Assembly (NCBI GenBank): GCA_001724425.1
Contig: MEEK01000010.1
Coordinates: 71,058-135,057, forward strand
Source: Microbacterium sp. SCN 70-27
GTDB taxonomy: Bacteria; Actinomycetota; Actinomycetes; Actinomycetales; Microbacteriaceae
Direction: 5' to 3'
DNA length: 64,000 bases
The position numbers and the translations under genes were made by a program. Below, piece after piece: positions 1 through 7,971 of the stretch. The notes below the pieces were generated by a model that saw nothing but the letters and a program-made list of their open reading frames with translations, made no database searches and was not told where the DNA came from. The number at the start of each line of letters is the position of its first letter. Within the stretch, counting starts at the first letter, position 1.

Positions 1-97
1 CTATCCAGCGGAGTCGGTCCACCGCAGAGCTTCCGCCGGGTGTGCACCCCACGCTCCAGGCGACGTTCAAACTCACCTCACACCATTCAGGAGAATT
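1..97 (+). other. Upstream region of rpsP
   Basis: The window opens in non-coding DNA just upstream of rpsP. An AGGAG ribosome binding site lies at 89-93, five bases before the GTG start. I see no convincing -35/-10 pair here; the promoter may lie outside the window. Confidence 0.6.
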
Positions 98-526
98 GTG
101 GCTGTCAAGATCCGTCTCAAGCGCCTCGGCAAGATCCGCGCGCCCTACTACCGCATCGTCGTCGCCGACTCGCGCACCAAGCGCGACGGTCGCGTGATCG
201 AGGAGATCGGTCAGTACCACCCCACCGAGGAGCCCTCGATCATCAAGGTCGACTCCGCGCGTGCGCAGTACTGGCTGTCCGTCGGCGCGCAGCCGACCGA
301 GCAGGTCACTGCGCTCCTCAAGCTCACGGGCGACTGGGGCCAGTTCAAGGGCGACAAGAACGCCGTCTCGACGGTGAAGGTCGCCGGCGAGAAGGACGAG
401 TTCGTCGCCGACACGGCGAAGAAGTCGGTCATCAAGCCGAAGGCGGAGAAGAAGGTCGAGGAGCCCGCCGACGACGCTGACGACGCCGCGGCCCCCGAGG
501 CCGCCGCCGAGACCGACGCAGAGTAA
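98..526 (+). CDS. rpsP: 30S ribosomal protein S16
   Basis: Structural protein of the small ribosomal subunit, binding 16S rRNA early in assembly. The S16 fold occupies about residues 1-85 ([12 protein letters not shown] start and the [11 protein letters not shown] stretch are typical). At 142 residues it is longer than the 80-90 of E. coli S16: the last third is a low-complexity tail of Ala, Glu, Asp and Lys, as in many actinobacteria. The GTG start at 98 follows AGGAG at the right distance. It heads the classic rpsP-KH-rimM-trmD operon, with only five bases before the next gene. Confidence 0.97.
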   Translation: MAVKIRLKRLGKIRAPYYRIVVADSRTKRDGRVIEEIGQYHPTEEPSIIKVDSARAQYWLSVGAQPTEQVTALLKLTGDWGQFKGDKNAVSTVKVAGEKDEFVADTAKKSVIKPKAEKKVEEPADDADDAAAPEAAAETDAE

Positions 527-531
527 TCGCG

Positions 532-762
532 TTGCTGTCCGCCGCGCTCGAGCACATCGTCAAGGGGATCGTCGATCACCCGGACGACGTCGTCATCCGC
601 TCCTCCTCGTCGCCCCGCGGCGAGGTCCTCGAGGTGCGTGTGCACCCCGATGACCGAGGTCGGGTGATCGGGCGCGGCGGTCGCACCGCCAAGGCGCTGC
701 GCACCCTCGTCTCCGCTCTCGCCGACGGCACGCGCGTGCGCGTCGACGTCGCGGACGACTGA
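532..762 (+). CDS. khpA: KH-domain RNA-binding protein (KhpA/YlqC type)
   Basis: Small single KH-domain protein of 76 residues. The KH loop signature GRGG lies at residues 47-50 (VIGRGGRTAKAL). Family members (KhpA in Firmicutes, the UPF0109 family elsewhere) bind RNA; in Streptococcus KhpA pairs with KhpB in cell elongation control, but a role here is only inferred. The start is a TTG at 532, five bases after the rpsP stop, and the frame has no better start. It ends one base before rimM, so translation is probably coupled. Function at family level is secure; the symbol is by homology. Confidence 0.9.
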   Translation: MLSAALEHIVKGIVDHPDDVVIRSSSSPRGEVLEVRVHPDDRGRVIGRGGRTAKALRTLVSALADGTRVRVDVADD

Positions 763-763
763 G

Positions 764-1357
764 ATGGCCGCCGCCGAACCGACCCGCACGCAACTGCGCG
801 TCGGGCGCCTCGTCAAGGCCCACGGCCTGAAGGGCGCGCTCAAGCTCGAGCTGTACACCGACGACCCGGACGGGCGCTTCGTCCCCGGTGCCGTCTTCAC
901 GCTGCAGGTGCCGGAGGCATCCCCCTGGCACGGCAAGACCGTGACCGTGCGCGAGTTCCGGTGGATGAACTCGCACCCCGTCGTCTTCTTCGAGGGCATC
1001 GACGACCGCACCGCCGCCGAGTCGATCGTGCGCGCGATCCTGTGGATCGACCAGGACGAGACCGCGGCGGCGGAAGATGATGCCTGGTACGACCATCAGC
1101 TGGTCGGCCTCGACGTCGTCCGCGACGGCACGGTCGTCGGTCGCGTCGTCCGTGTGGACCACTTCCCGGCGCAGGACCTGCTGATCGTCCGGCCGCTCGA
1201 GAGCGATGACGAGATCCTCGTCCCCTTCGTCTCGGCGATCGTTCCCGAGGTCGATGTCGTCGCGGGCCGCGTCGTCGTGACTCCGCCCGCGGGGCTCTTC
1301 GAGGCGCTGCCCGACGACCAGCCGGAGCCCGCCGAGGCCGACGCCGCAGAGGACTGA
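764..1357 (+). CDS. rimM: Ribosome maturation factor RimM
   Basis: Assembly factor for the 30S head that binds S19 and helps 16S rRNA processing. At 197 residues it has the two-domain layout of the family: an N-terminal RimM beta-barrel (about residues 10-95, with the [20 protein letters not shown] start typical of the family) and a C-terminal PRC barrel (about 105-180, DLLIVRP and [12 protein letters not shown]). A short acidic tail follows. Its ATG lies one base after the KH gene stop, and trmD starts one base after its own stop, so the four-gene operon is read as one message. Confidence 0.97.
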   Translation: MAAAEPTRTQLRVGRLVKAHGLKGALKLELYTDDPDGRFVPGAVFTLQVPEASPWHGKTVTVREFRWMNSHPVVFFEGIDDRTAAESIVRAILWIDQDETAAAEDDAWYDHQLVGLDVVRDGTVVGRVVRVDHFPAQDLLIVRPLESDDEILVPFVSAIVPEVDVVAGRVVVTPPAGLFEALPDDQPEPAEADAAED

Positions 1358-1358
1358 C

Positions 1359-2063
1359 GTGCGCATCGACGTCGTCACGATCTTCCCGGCGTTCTTCGAC
1401 GTGCTGGAGGTGTCCCTCCTCGGCAAGGCGCGCGGCAGGGGCATCCTCGACGTACGCGTGCATGACCTCCGCGATCACGCCCACGACAAGCACCGCACCG
1501 TCGACGACACCCCGTATGGCGGGGGAGCGGGCATGGTCATGAAGCCCGAGCCGTGGGGCCAGGTGCTCGACGAGATCGCCGAATCCGGCCCCGGGGATGC
1601 GCCGGTGTTCGTGTTCCCTTCACCTGCGGGCGAGGTGTTCACTCAGGCGACGGCGCGGGAGCTGGCGGAAGAGCCGCACCTCGTGTTCGGCTGCGGGCGG
1701 TACGAAGGCATCGACGAGCGCGTGTTCGAGTACGCCGCAACTCGCGGCCGCGTGCGTCTCGTGAGCCTGGGGGACTACGTCCTCAACGGCGGCGAGGTCG
1801 CGGCGATGGCGATGATCGAGGCGATCGGGCGTCTCATCCCGGGCGTCGTCGGCAACCCCGAGAGTCTCGTCGAGGAGTCCCACGAGGACGGGCTGCTCGA
1901 GTACCCCTCGTACACCAAGCCCGCCTCATGGCGTGGCCTGGAGGTGCCCGAGGTGCTGCTCAGCGGCCACCACGGCAAGGTCGCCGGGTGGCGCCACGAC
2001 CAGCAGGTCGAGCGCACGCGGGCGCGCCGCCCCGATCTGCTGCCGGCTCCCGACGAGGGCTGA
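1359..2063 (+). CDS. trmD: tRNA (guanine-N1-)-methyltransferase TrmD
   Basis: SPOUT-class enzyme that methylates G37 next to the anticodon using S-adenosylmethionine, preventing +1 frameshifts. The 234-residue protein shows the family signatures [14 protein letters not shown] (about residues 52-65), [12 protein letters not shown] (about 113-124) and the knot region [11 protein letters not shown], which binds SAM. The start is GTG at 1359, directly behind rimM. In many actinobacteria rplS follows directly; here map and a membrane-protein gene lie between, and a strong inverted repeat follows the stop. Confidence 0.98.
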   Translation: MRIDVVTIFPAFFDVLEVSLLGKARGRGILDVRVHDLRDHAHDKHRTVDDTPYGGGAGMVMKPEPWGQVLDEIAESGPGDAPVFVFPSPAGEVFTQATARELAEEPHLVFGCGRYEGIDERVFEYAATRGRVRLVSLGDYVLNGGEVAAMAMIEAIGRLIPGVVGNPESLVEESHEDGLLEYPSYTKPASWRGLEVPEVLLSGHHGKVAGWRHDQQVERTRARRPDLLPAPDEG

Positions 2064-2107
2064 CGCCGGGGCATCCGCCGGTGTCGGGGCATCCGCGGCG
2101 TCGCGCA

Positions 2108-2190
2108 TCACCGACGCAGGAGATCTCACCAAGACAGGCCGTTTCAGCCGCTTTCGTCCTGTGTCGGTGACATCTCCTGTCTCTGTGAGG
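2108..2190. repeat. Long inverted repeat between convergent trmD and map
   Basis: A left arm at 2116-2138 (GCAGGAGATCTCACC then AAGACAGG) pairs with a right arm at 2158-2181 (CCTGTGTC then GGTGACATCTCCTGT) over about 23 positions with about four mismatches, around a loop of about 19 nt. It lies between convergent genes, so it may act as a bidirectional terminator. The arm sequence is not a plain GC stem plus T-tract and looks like a REP-type palindrome. Confidence 0.75.
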
Positions 2191-2236
2191 CGGGGATGCC
2201 CGTATGCCCGGCCGCGCAAGGCGCCGGCGCACAGCC

Positions 2237-3019
2237 TCAGTCGACGCCGAGGAACGACCGGTCGGTGAGAATCAAGGGCCCGTCCGGCGTGATCGCGACG
2301 GTGTGCTCGGCGTGCGCGCCGCGGGAGCCGTCGGCACTGCGGAGCGTCCACCCGTCGGGGTCGGTGACGAGCTCGTCGGTCGTCTGCAGGAACCACGGCT
2401 CGAGCGCGAGGACGAGGCCCGCCCGCAGCGGGTAGCCGCGGTTCGGCTTGCCGTCGTTGGGGACGTGCGGATCGCCGTGCATCGTGCGCCCCACGCCGTG
2501 GCCGCCGAAGTCCGTGTTGATGCTGTACCCGTCGGCGTGCGCGACGGTGGCGATCGCCGCGGAGATGTCGCCGATCCGCGCCCCCTCGACGGCAGCGCCG
2601 ATCGCGGCATCCAGCGCCCGCTGCGTCGTGTCGATGAGCGCGAGATCCTCGTCGCGGGCCGTTCCGACGATGAACGAGACGGCGGAGTCGGCCACCCAGC
2701 CGTCGACGGATGCCGCGAAGTCGAGTGAGACGAGGTCGCCGTCGCGCAGTGTGTAGTCGAAGGGGAGGCCATGCAGCACGGCGTCGTTGATCGAGGTGCA
2801 GATCACCTTGCCGAAGGGCATCGCACCGAACGAGGGGTGATAGTCGATGTAGCAGGACTCGGCGCCGGCCCTCCGGATCATGTCGTGCGCGCGTCGGTCG
2901 ATCGTCAGCAGGTTCGTGCCGACTGTCGTCTCATCGCGAAGCGTCGCGAGCACCTCCGCGACGAAGCGTCCCGCCGGTCGCATCGCGTCGACCTCGGCAG
3001 GGGTGCGCAGCTCGATCAT
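2237..3019 (-). CDS. map: Methionine aminopeptidase, type I
   Basis: Metal-dependent enzyme that removes the initiator methionine from nascent proteins. The 260-residue protein has the pita-bread fold signatures: SINDAVLHG with the substrate-binding His, the metal ligands in VSLDFAASVDGWVADSAV (two Asp), GHGVGRTMHGDP (His), ALEPW (Glu) and AEHTVAI (Glu). The ATG at 3019 was chosen because a good AGGAAAGG ribosome binding site precedes it; in-frame ATGs at 3043 and 3073 lack one and overlap the divergent gene's start. It converges on trmD and diverges from the membrane-protein gene at 3072. Confidence 0.97.
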   Translation of the reverse strand: MIELRTPAEVDAMRPAGRFVAEVLATLRDETTVGTNLLTIDRRAHDMIRRAGAESCYIDYHPSFGAMPFGKVICTSINDAVLHGLPFDYTLRDGDLVSLDFAASVDGWVADSAVSFIVGTARDEDLALIDTTQRALDAAIGAAVEGARIGDISAAIATVAHADGYSINTDFGGHGVGRTMHGDPHVPNDGKPNRGYPLRAGLVLALEPWFLQTTDELVTDPDGWTLRSADGSRGAHAEHTVAITPDGPLILTDRSFLGVD

Positions 3020-3058
3020 GGTGTTCCTTTCCTCAGGTTCCATTCTGGTGGACGGGCG

Positions 3059-3064
3059 TACCAT
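3059..3064 (+). promoter_or_regulatory. Probable leaderless -10 element (TACCAT)
   Basis: TACCAT ends 7 nt before the ATG at 3072, and no ribosome binding site is present. This matches the window-wide TANNNT-N6/7-start pattern. Confidence 0.5.
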
Positions 3065-3071
3065 CGGGGGC

Positions 3072-3572
3072 ATGGCGTTGCGCAGTGGCTTCTACCGGTG
3101 GCTGATCCCGGCGGCGTTCGTGCTGCCGTTCTGGCTGTTCGTCGGTTGGATCATCTCCGGGGCGAGCGCCCTGTCGCTGCTGTGGGTGCTGCTGTCGGCG
3201 CCGATCGTCCTCGTCGGGCAGCTCATCCTCACGCTTCTCATCCGTGCGCGGGGAACGGCCCGCGCAGAGCGCGCCGTCTCGTGGACGGATCTGGCGCTCG
3301 TCGGCAGCTGGAACGTGCTCATCATCGCTCTGGGGTTCTTCCAGAACCCGTGGTGGTGGCTGCTGTTCGCCGTGACGGTCGTCGTGGGCATCGCCGCTCT
3401 GATCGGAGGCTTCCGCCAGCTGTGGCGCGAGGCGAAGCCGACCGCGCGGGTGCTGCACACGCCCGACGGGTTCGGCTACATCCCGCCGACGGCGGCCGCG
3501 GGCCGTCCGTCGCATACGGCGGATGCCGAGGTGATCGTCATCCACGAGAACGGCGCGCCGCCCGCCGTCTGA
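3072..3572 (+). CDS. Small integral membrane protein, function unknown
   Basis: A 166-residue protein with about four hydrophobic helices (roughly residues 8-33, 37-60, 75-92 and 95-115) followed by a soluble tail of about 45 residues. The stretch GFFQNPWWWLLFAVTVVVG is rich in Trp. I recognise no catalytic motif; relatives in Microbacteriaceae carry only vague transporter-like names. The ATG at 3072 is preferred over upstream in-frame starts, which would overlap map antisense and lack a translation signal. Between map and rplS it stands alone, so context does not reveal a role. Confidence 0.75.
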   Translation: MALRSGFYRWLIPAAFVLPFWLFVGWIISGASALSLLWVLLSAPIVLVGQLILTLLIRARGTARAERAVSWTDLALVGSWNVLIIALGFFQNPWWWLLFAVTVVVGIAALIGGFRQLWREAKPTARVLHTPDGFGYIPPTAAAGRPSHTADAEVIVIHENGAPPAV

Positions 3573-3578
3573 CTCGTT

Positions 3579-3607
3579 TTGGCTCGCGCGCCCGGACATG
3601 GCAGAAT
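3579..3607 (+). promoter_or_regulatory. Promoter of rplS
   Basis: TTGGCT at 3579-3584 and CAGAAT at 3602-3607 are separated by 17 bp, a good housekeeping-sigma match. Transcription would start near 3614, leaving an rplS leader of about 120 nt. Confidence 0.6.
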
Positions 3608-3735
3608 GGCTGTTTGTGCCCTGATCAGGCTCTGCCTCAGGGGAGCACGGCCGCGGATTCCGCAGTCTCGGGCACGCACCTTCCTTTTCAACTCATCTCG
3701 CGATCGACCTGTGGCGGTCGCAGGAAGTGACGATC

Positions 3736-4083
3736 ATGCAGATCCTCGACTCCGTCGACGCGGCATCACTGCGCAGCGACATCCCCGCCTTCGCCCCCGG
3801 CGACACCGTGAAGGTGCACGTCAACATCACCGAAGGAAGCCGCTCGCGCGTCCAGGTGTTCCAGGGCGTCGTCATCCGTCGCTCGGGCGACAGCGTCCGT
3901 GAGACCTTCACGGTCCGCAAGATCAGCTTCCAGGTGGGCGTCGAGCGCACCTTCCCGGTTCACTCCCCGGTGATCGACCACATCGAGGTCGTCACCCGCG
4001 GTGACGTGCGTCGCGCGAAGCTCTACTACCTGCGCGAACTGCGCGGCAAGAAGGCCAAGATCAAGGAGAAGCGCGACAACTGA
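3736..4083 (+). CDS. rplS: 50S ribosomal protein L19
   Basis: Large-subunit protein located at the interface with the 30S subunit. The 115-residue product has family landmarks [47 protein letters not shown] and the basic C-terminus [20 protein letters not shown]. The ATG at 3736 is chosen because AGGA at 3722-3725 sits 10 nt upstream; an in-frame GTG at 3727 is too close to that site. The gene has its own promoter and is closed by a strong hairpin, so it is probably monocistronic. Confidence 0.97.
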   Translation: MQILDSVDAASLRSDIPAFAPGDTVKVHVNITEGSRSRVQVFQGVVIRRSGDSVRETFTVRKISFQVGVERTFPVHSPVIDHIEVVTRGDVRRAKLYYLRELRGKKAKIKEKRDN

Positions 4084-4100
4084 CGCGCGTCATCTCTTCG

Positions 4101-4140
4101 AGAGCCCCGAACCGGCATCCTGCCGTTCGGGGCTCTTGTC
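4101..4140 (+). terminator. Rho-independent terminator of rplS
   Basis: The arms AGAGCCCCGAACCGGCA and TGCCGTTCGGGGCTCT (4101-4136) form a stem of about 16 bp with a one-base bulge and a tiny loop, followed by TGTCAT. It lies 18 nt after the rplS stop. Confidence 0.85.
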
Positions 4141-4231
4141 ATACCGTGGCATGACACGCGGAGGGCGCCGAGTGTGCGACCCTTGAGGGGGCGCGTGCCG
4201 AGTCGTGGTGCGCTTATGAGATAGGGCGTGC

Positions 4232-4975
4232 ATGACCTCCGAGAACCTGGCCGCGCCCGAGGCCCCCGCGATGAGGCCGCGCCGTCGCCGACGCCGCGGG
4301 ATCTGGCCTCTTGTCCGCGACATCCTTGTGATCGTCGTCGTGGCCGTCCTCGTCTCGTTCGTCATCAAGACGTTCTTCGTGCGCTCGTTCTACATCCCGT
4401 CGGGATCGATGGAGCAGACGCTCCTCATCAAGGACCGGATCCTCGTCGACGAGTTCACCCCGCACTTCTCGGGGTACGAGCGCGGCGACGTCATCGTGTT
4501 CCGCGATCCGGGCGGCTGGCTTCCGGTCTCCGCGACGCCCCCGCGCCCCCCGCTCGTGGAGGCATGGGACTGGGTGCTCTCCCTCGTCGGCATCTCCGCA
4601 CCCGACAGCGAGGACCACCTCATCAAGCGGATCATCGGTGTCGGCGGAGACCACGTCGTCTGTTGCAACGCGCTCGGGCAGGTGACCGTCAACGGCACTC
4701 CGATCGACGAGACGCGGTACCTCGACCTCGCACCGGGCCAGAGCGCACCTGTCGTCAAGCCCTACGACGTCACCGTCCCCGAGGGATCCTTCTGGGTGCT
4801 GGGCGACAACCGCGATCACTCGCAGGATTCCCGCTACAACACCGACCAGCCCTCGCACGGCTTCGTCCCCGAGCAGAACGTCGTCGGACGGGCTTTCCTC
4901 ATCACCTGGCCGTTCTCGCGCTTCGGCGGCATCGACTTCCATCACGACGTGTTCGCCGGGGTGCCGAAGGGATGA
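4232..4975 (+). CDS. lepB: Signal peptidase I
   Basis: Membrane serine protease that cleaves Sec and Tat signal peptides outside the membrane. The 247-residue protein has a basic cytoplasmic N-terminus (a run of Arg at 16-22), one membrane helix (about 27-46) and the catalytic Ser/Lys dyad: Ser59 in IPSGSMEQTL and Lys132 in HLIKRIIGVGGD. The later boxes VLGDNRDHSQDSR and VGRAF complete the S26 family set. Its stop overlaps the rnhB start by four bases, as in many actinobacteria. Start ATG 4232; no clear ribosome binding site precedes it. Confidence 0.97.
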   Translation: MTSENLAAPEAPAMRPRRRRRRGIWPLVRDILVIVVVAVLVSFVIKTFFVRSFYIPSGSMEQTLLIKDRILVDEFTPHFSGYERGDVIVFRDPGGWLPVSATPPRPPLVEAWDWVLSLVGISAPDSEDHLIKRIIGVGGDHVVCCNALGQVTVNGTPIDETRYLDLAPGQSAPVVKPYDVTVPEGSFWVLGDNRDHSQDSRYNTDQPSHGFVPEQNVVGRAFLITWPFSRFGGIDFHHDVFAGVPKG

Positions 4976-5631
4976 CCGTGATCACGCCTCGCCTCACGGT
5001 CGAGCGTCGGCTGCTGCGGGAGCACGCCCTCATCATCGCGTGCGACGAGGTGGGCCGCGGGGCGCTTGCGGGCCCGGTCGCGGTCGGAGCGGTGACGGTG
5101 GATGCCGCGCGGGCCCGCCGCCGCGTGCCGGAGGGTCTGCGCGACTCGAAGCTCGTCGCCGAGCGGCGTCGCCCCGAGGTGGCGCAGCGTGCGGCGGACT
5201 GGGTGGGCGCGTCGGCTGTCGGGTGGGCGAGCGCCGCGGAGATCGACGAGGTCGGGATCCTCCGGGCACTCGGGCTTGCGGCACTGCGCGCGATCGCGGA
5301 CCTGCGCGCGGCGGGCGTCGTCCCGGAAGAGGCGGTGGTCGTCCTCGACGGCAACCACGACTACATCACGCCGGCGGGCGGCGCGGGCCTTCGGGTGCAG
5401 CCGATCGTGAAGGCAGACCGCGACCTGGCATCCGCCGCCGCGGCATCCGTTCTCGCGAAGGTCGCGCGCGACGACCTCATGGTGCGTCTGCACGACGAGG
5501 CGCCCGTATACCAGTGGTCGCGCAACAAGGGGTACGCGAGTGCGGAGCATCGTGCCGCGATCAGCTCGCACGGTCTCAGCGCGCACCACCGCGCCTCGTG
5601 GGCGATCGCCGATGCGCCGACGCTGTTCTGA
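4972..5631 (+). CDS. rnhB: Ribonuclease HII
   Basis: Removes RNA from RNA-DNA hybrids and starts excision of misincorporated ribonucleotides. The 219-residue protein carries the catalytic set of type 2 RNases H: Asp-Glu in ACDEVGRGALAGP, Asp in VVLDGNHDY, and Asp in KADRDLASAAAASVLAKVARD's first half. The ATG at 4972 overlaps the lepB stop (ATGA), which fixes the start and implies coupling. An upstream extension of this frame through lepB is only an antiphase shadow. Confidence 0.96.
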   Translation: MTVITPRLTVERRLLREHALIIACDEVGRGALAGPVAVGAVTVDAARARRRVPEGLRDSKLVAERRRPEVAQRAADWVGASAVGWASAAEIDEVGILRALGLAALRAIADLRAAGVVPEEAVVVLDGNHDYITPAGGAGLRVQPIVKADRDLASAAAASVLAKVARDDLMVRLHDEAPVYQWSRNKGYASAEHRAAISSHGLSAHHRASWAIADAPTLF

Positions 5632-5639
5632 GCGCCGCC

Positions 5640-5645
5640 TAGACT
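5640..5645 (+). promoter_or_regulatory. -10 element TAGACT before the DUF2469 gene
   Basis: TAGACT ends 9 nt before the ATG at 5655. A transcript starting about 7 nt after it would have almost no 5' leader. Confidence 0.5.
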
Positions 5646-5654
5646 GGACGCACC

Positions 5655-5978
5655 ATGGATGACGAAGTCTTCGAGGATTACGACCGCGAGCTCGAGCTGG
5701 CTCTGTACAAGGAGTACCGCGACGTCGTATCGCAGTTCGCGTATGTGATCGAGACCGAGCGGCGCTTCTATCTCGCGAACGACGTGAACGTCGTCCGCCG
5801 TGACACGGAGCACGACTTCTACTTCGAGATCTCGATGACCGATGTCTGGGTCTGGGACATCTATCGCGCCGACCGCTTCGTGAAGTCGGTCCGTGTGCTC
5901 ACGTTCAAGGACGTCAACGTCGAGGAGCTGCAGCGCCGCGACTTCCAGCTGCCCGAGGAACTGTCGCTCGACACCTGA
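5655..5978 (+). CDS. DUF2469 family protein
   Basis: Conserved actinobacterial protein of 107 residues with unknown biochemistry. The N-terminal MDDEVFEDYDRELELALYKEYRDVV and the aromatic core SMTDVWVWDIYRADRFV are diagnostic of the family. It is acidic, soluble and has no signal peptide. Its position, rnhB-DUF2469-yraN, is widely conserved in actinobacteria, suggesting a nucleic-acid or envelope-linked role, but that is only inference. It probably has its own near-leaderless promoter. Confidence 0.9.
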   Translation: MDDEVFEDYDRELELALYKEYRDVVSQFAYVIETERRFYLANDVNVVRRDTEHDFYFEISMTDVWVWDIYRADRFVKSVRVLTFKDVNVEELQRRDFQLPEELSLDT

Positions 5979-6079
5979 GCGCCGCATCGCCCTCTCCCCA
6001 GCAGGGGATTTCGTCGATCCATCCACGGATCGGCTGATTCGCCGGGCGCGGTGATCGCGGTTTCCGTCACGATGCCTGC

Positions 6080-6442
6080 ATGGCAGACAAGGACGTGCGA
6101 GGGCGCGCGGGCGAGGATCGCGCCGCCGCGTACCTGCGGACGCAGGGGTACGCCCTGCTCGACCGCAATTGGCGGTGCGCGCAGGGGGAGATCGACATCG
6201 TCGCGGCGCGCGGGGGAGAGCTCGTCGTCGTCGAGGTGAAGACCCGTCGGACGGAGTCGTTCGGCCACCCCTTCGAGGCCATCGATCGGCGCAAGCGGGA
6301 CCGGCTCTGGCGACTGTCGGCGGCGTGGGTCGCCGCACATCCGGATGCCGCGCGGCACCGCCGCCTGCGCATCGACGTCATCGGGATCATCGGTGACGAC
6401 CCCGCCCATGCGTCACTGGAACATCTCGAGGGGTTGGAATGA
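6080..6442 (+). CDS. YraN family protein (UPF0102), endonuclease-like fold
   Basis: A 120-residue member of the UPF0102 family, which adopts a Holliday-junction-resolvase/restriction-nuclease-like fold. The PD-(D/E)XK-type core is visible: Glu-Asp in GRAGEDRAAAYL, GEIDIVAAR and VVVEVKTRR. Family function is unknown. It overlaps comM by four bases (ATGA at 6439), and the yraN-comM-dprA order suggests involvement in processing incoming or damaged DNA. CACGAT ends 6 nt before the ATG, a weak match to the leaderless pattern; no ribosome binding site is evident. Confidence 0.92.
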   Translation: MADKDVRGRAGEDRAAAYLRTQGYALLDRNWRCAQGEIDIVAARGGELVVVEVKTRRTESFGHPFEAIDRRKRDRLWRLSAAWVAAHPDAARHRRLRIDVIGIIGDDPAHASLEHLEGLE

Positions 6443-7971
6443 CCGTCGCGCGCACGTGGGGTGTGGTCCTCACCGGCATTCAGGGCGACCTCGTCGAGGT
6501 CGAGGCAGACCTCTCGCAGCAGACACCGGGCTTCACGATCATCGGCCTTGCGGACAAGGCCATCGGCGAGGCGACGCAGCGCGTGCACAACGCGTGCGCG
6601 AACAGCGGGCTGCCGCTGCCGCGTCGGAAACTCACGGTGAATCTCTCGCCCGCGAGCCTCCCGAAACACGGGTCGGCTCTCGATCTGGCCATCGCGATCG
6701 CCGCGCTCGCGACGCAGGCGCCGATGGATGCCGCGTCGCTCCTCACCACGGCTCACATCGGCGAACTGGGGCTCGATGGGCGGTTGCGACCCGGCGCCGG
6801 TGTGCTCCCCGCCGTCGTCGCCGCGATGCGGGCGGGCGTGCGGAAGGTCGTCGTGCCGTGGGCGAACCGGGAAGAGGCGGGACTCGTCCCGGGAGTCGAG
6901 GTGTTCGGAGCGGTGTCACTGCGCGAGGTGGCGCGCCATCACGGGCTTGAGGTCGATCCCGTCGACGAGGAGCCGATGCCCCTGACCGGAACCGCCGATG
7001 CGCTCGAGGACACGGTGCCCGACCTCGAGGACGTGATCGGACAGCGAGATGCCGTCGAGGCGCTCATCCTCGCCGCCGCGGGTGGTCACCACGTGCTCAT
7101 GAGCGGGCCACCGGGGGCCGGCAAGACGATGCTCGCCCAGCGGATGCGGGGGATCCTGCCCGACCTCGGTGACGAGGAGGCGGTGCAGAGCGCCGCGCTG
7201 CGTTCCTTGTCGGGGGTTCCGGTTCGGAGCCTCACCCGGACGCCGCCCTTCGAAGCGCCGCACCACAGCGCGAGCATGGCGTCGCTCATCGGCGGCGGGA
7301 GCCGCACGGTGCGGCCCGGCGCGATCGCGCGCGCATCGGGAGGAATCCTGTTCCTCGATGAGGCGGGGGAGTACAGCGCCCACGCGCTCGATTCGCTGCG
7401 GCAGCCGCTCGAGTCGGGGAGTATCGAGATCCATCGGGCCGGGTTCCGCGCGGTCTTCCCCGCGCGGTTCCAACTCGTCCTCGCGACGAATCCGTGCCCG
7501 TGCGGCAACTACGGCGTGCCGCGCGCAGAATGCCGCTGCCCGTCGCTCGCGATCCGCCGCTACCTCGGGAAGCTGTCCGGTCCGCTTCTCGACCGGATCG
7601 ACATCGAGCTCTCCCTCCAACGGGTCGCGGTCGCGGGTCTCCGGGCGGATGACGGCACCCGGGTGACCACCGCCGTCGCGCGCGGACAGGTCGTCGAGGC
7701 GCGGGAGCGCGCGGCGCGACGCCTCGCCGGGACACCGTGGCGGACGAATGCGGACGTCGCGGGTGCCTGGCTCCGCGATGGGCCGCTCGCGCCCGACGCC
7801 GCGATCCGCCGGCCGCTCGATGCGGCGCTCCAGCGCGGGGCGCTGACCCTGCGGGGGTTCGATCGCGTGCTGCGAGTCGCCTGGTCGCACGCCGACATGG
7901 CGGGTCGCGAACGGCTCGCGCTCGAAGATGTCGGGCGTGCTCTTTCGCTGAAGCGCGGGGTGCGGTCATGA
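6439..7971 (+). CDS. comM: ComM/YifB-type Mg-chelatase-like AAA+ ATPase
   Basis: Hexameric AAA+ ATPase; in Vibrio and other naturally competent bacteria ComM is a branch-migration helicase that extends recombination with incoming DNA. The 510-residue protein has an N-terminal Lon-like/ChlI domain (about 1-190), Walker A GPPGAGKT (about residue 223), Walker B ILFLDEAGE, the Mg-chelatase signature NPCPCGNYG with CRCPS, and a C-terminal lid domain. It is translationally coupled to both yraN and dprA by four-base overlaps. Whether the organism is naturally competent cannot be read from this window. Confidence 0.94.
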   Translation: MTVARTWGVVLTGIQGDLVEVEADLSQQTPGFTIIGLADKAIGEATQRVHNACANSGLPLPRRKLTVNLSPASLPKHGSALDLAIAIAALATQAPMDAASLLTTAHIGELGLDGRLRPGAGVLPAVVAAMRAGVRKVVVPWANREEAGLVPGVEVFGAVSLREVARHHGLEVDPVDEEPMPLTGTADALEDTVPDLEDVIGQRDAVEALILAAAGGHHVLMSGPPGAGKTMLAQRMRGILPDLGDEEAVQSAALRSLSGVPVRSLTRTPPFEAPHHSASMASLIGGGSRTVRPGAIARASGGILFLDEAGEYSAHALDSLRQPLESGSIEIHRAGFRAVFPARFQLVLATNPCPCGNYGVPRAECRCPSLAIRRYLGKLSGPLLDRIDIELSLQRVAVAGLRADDGTRVTTAVARGQVVEARERAARRLAGTPWRTNADVAGAWLRDGPLAPDAAIRRPLDAALQRGALTLRGFDRVLRVAWSHADMAGRERLALEDVGRALSLKRGVRS

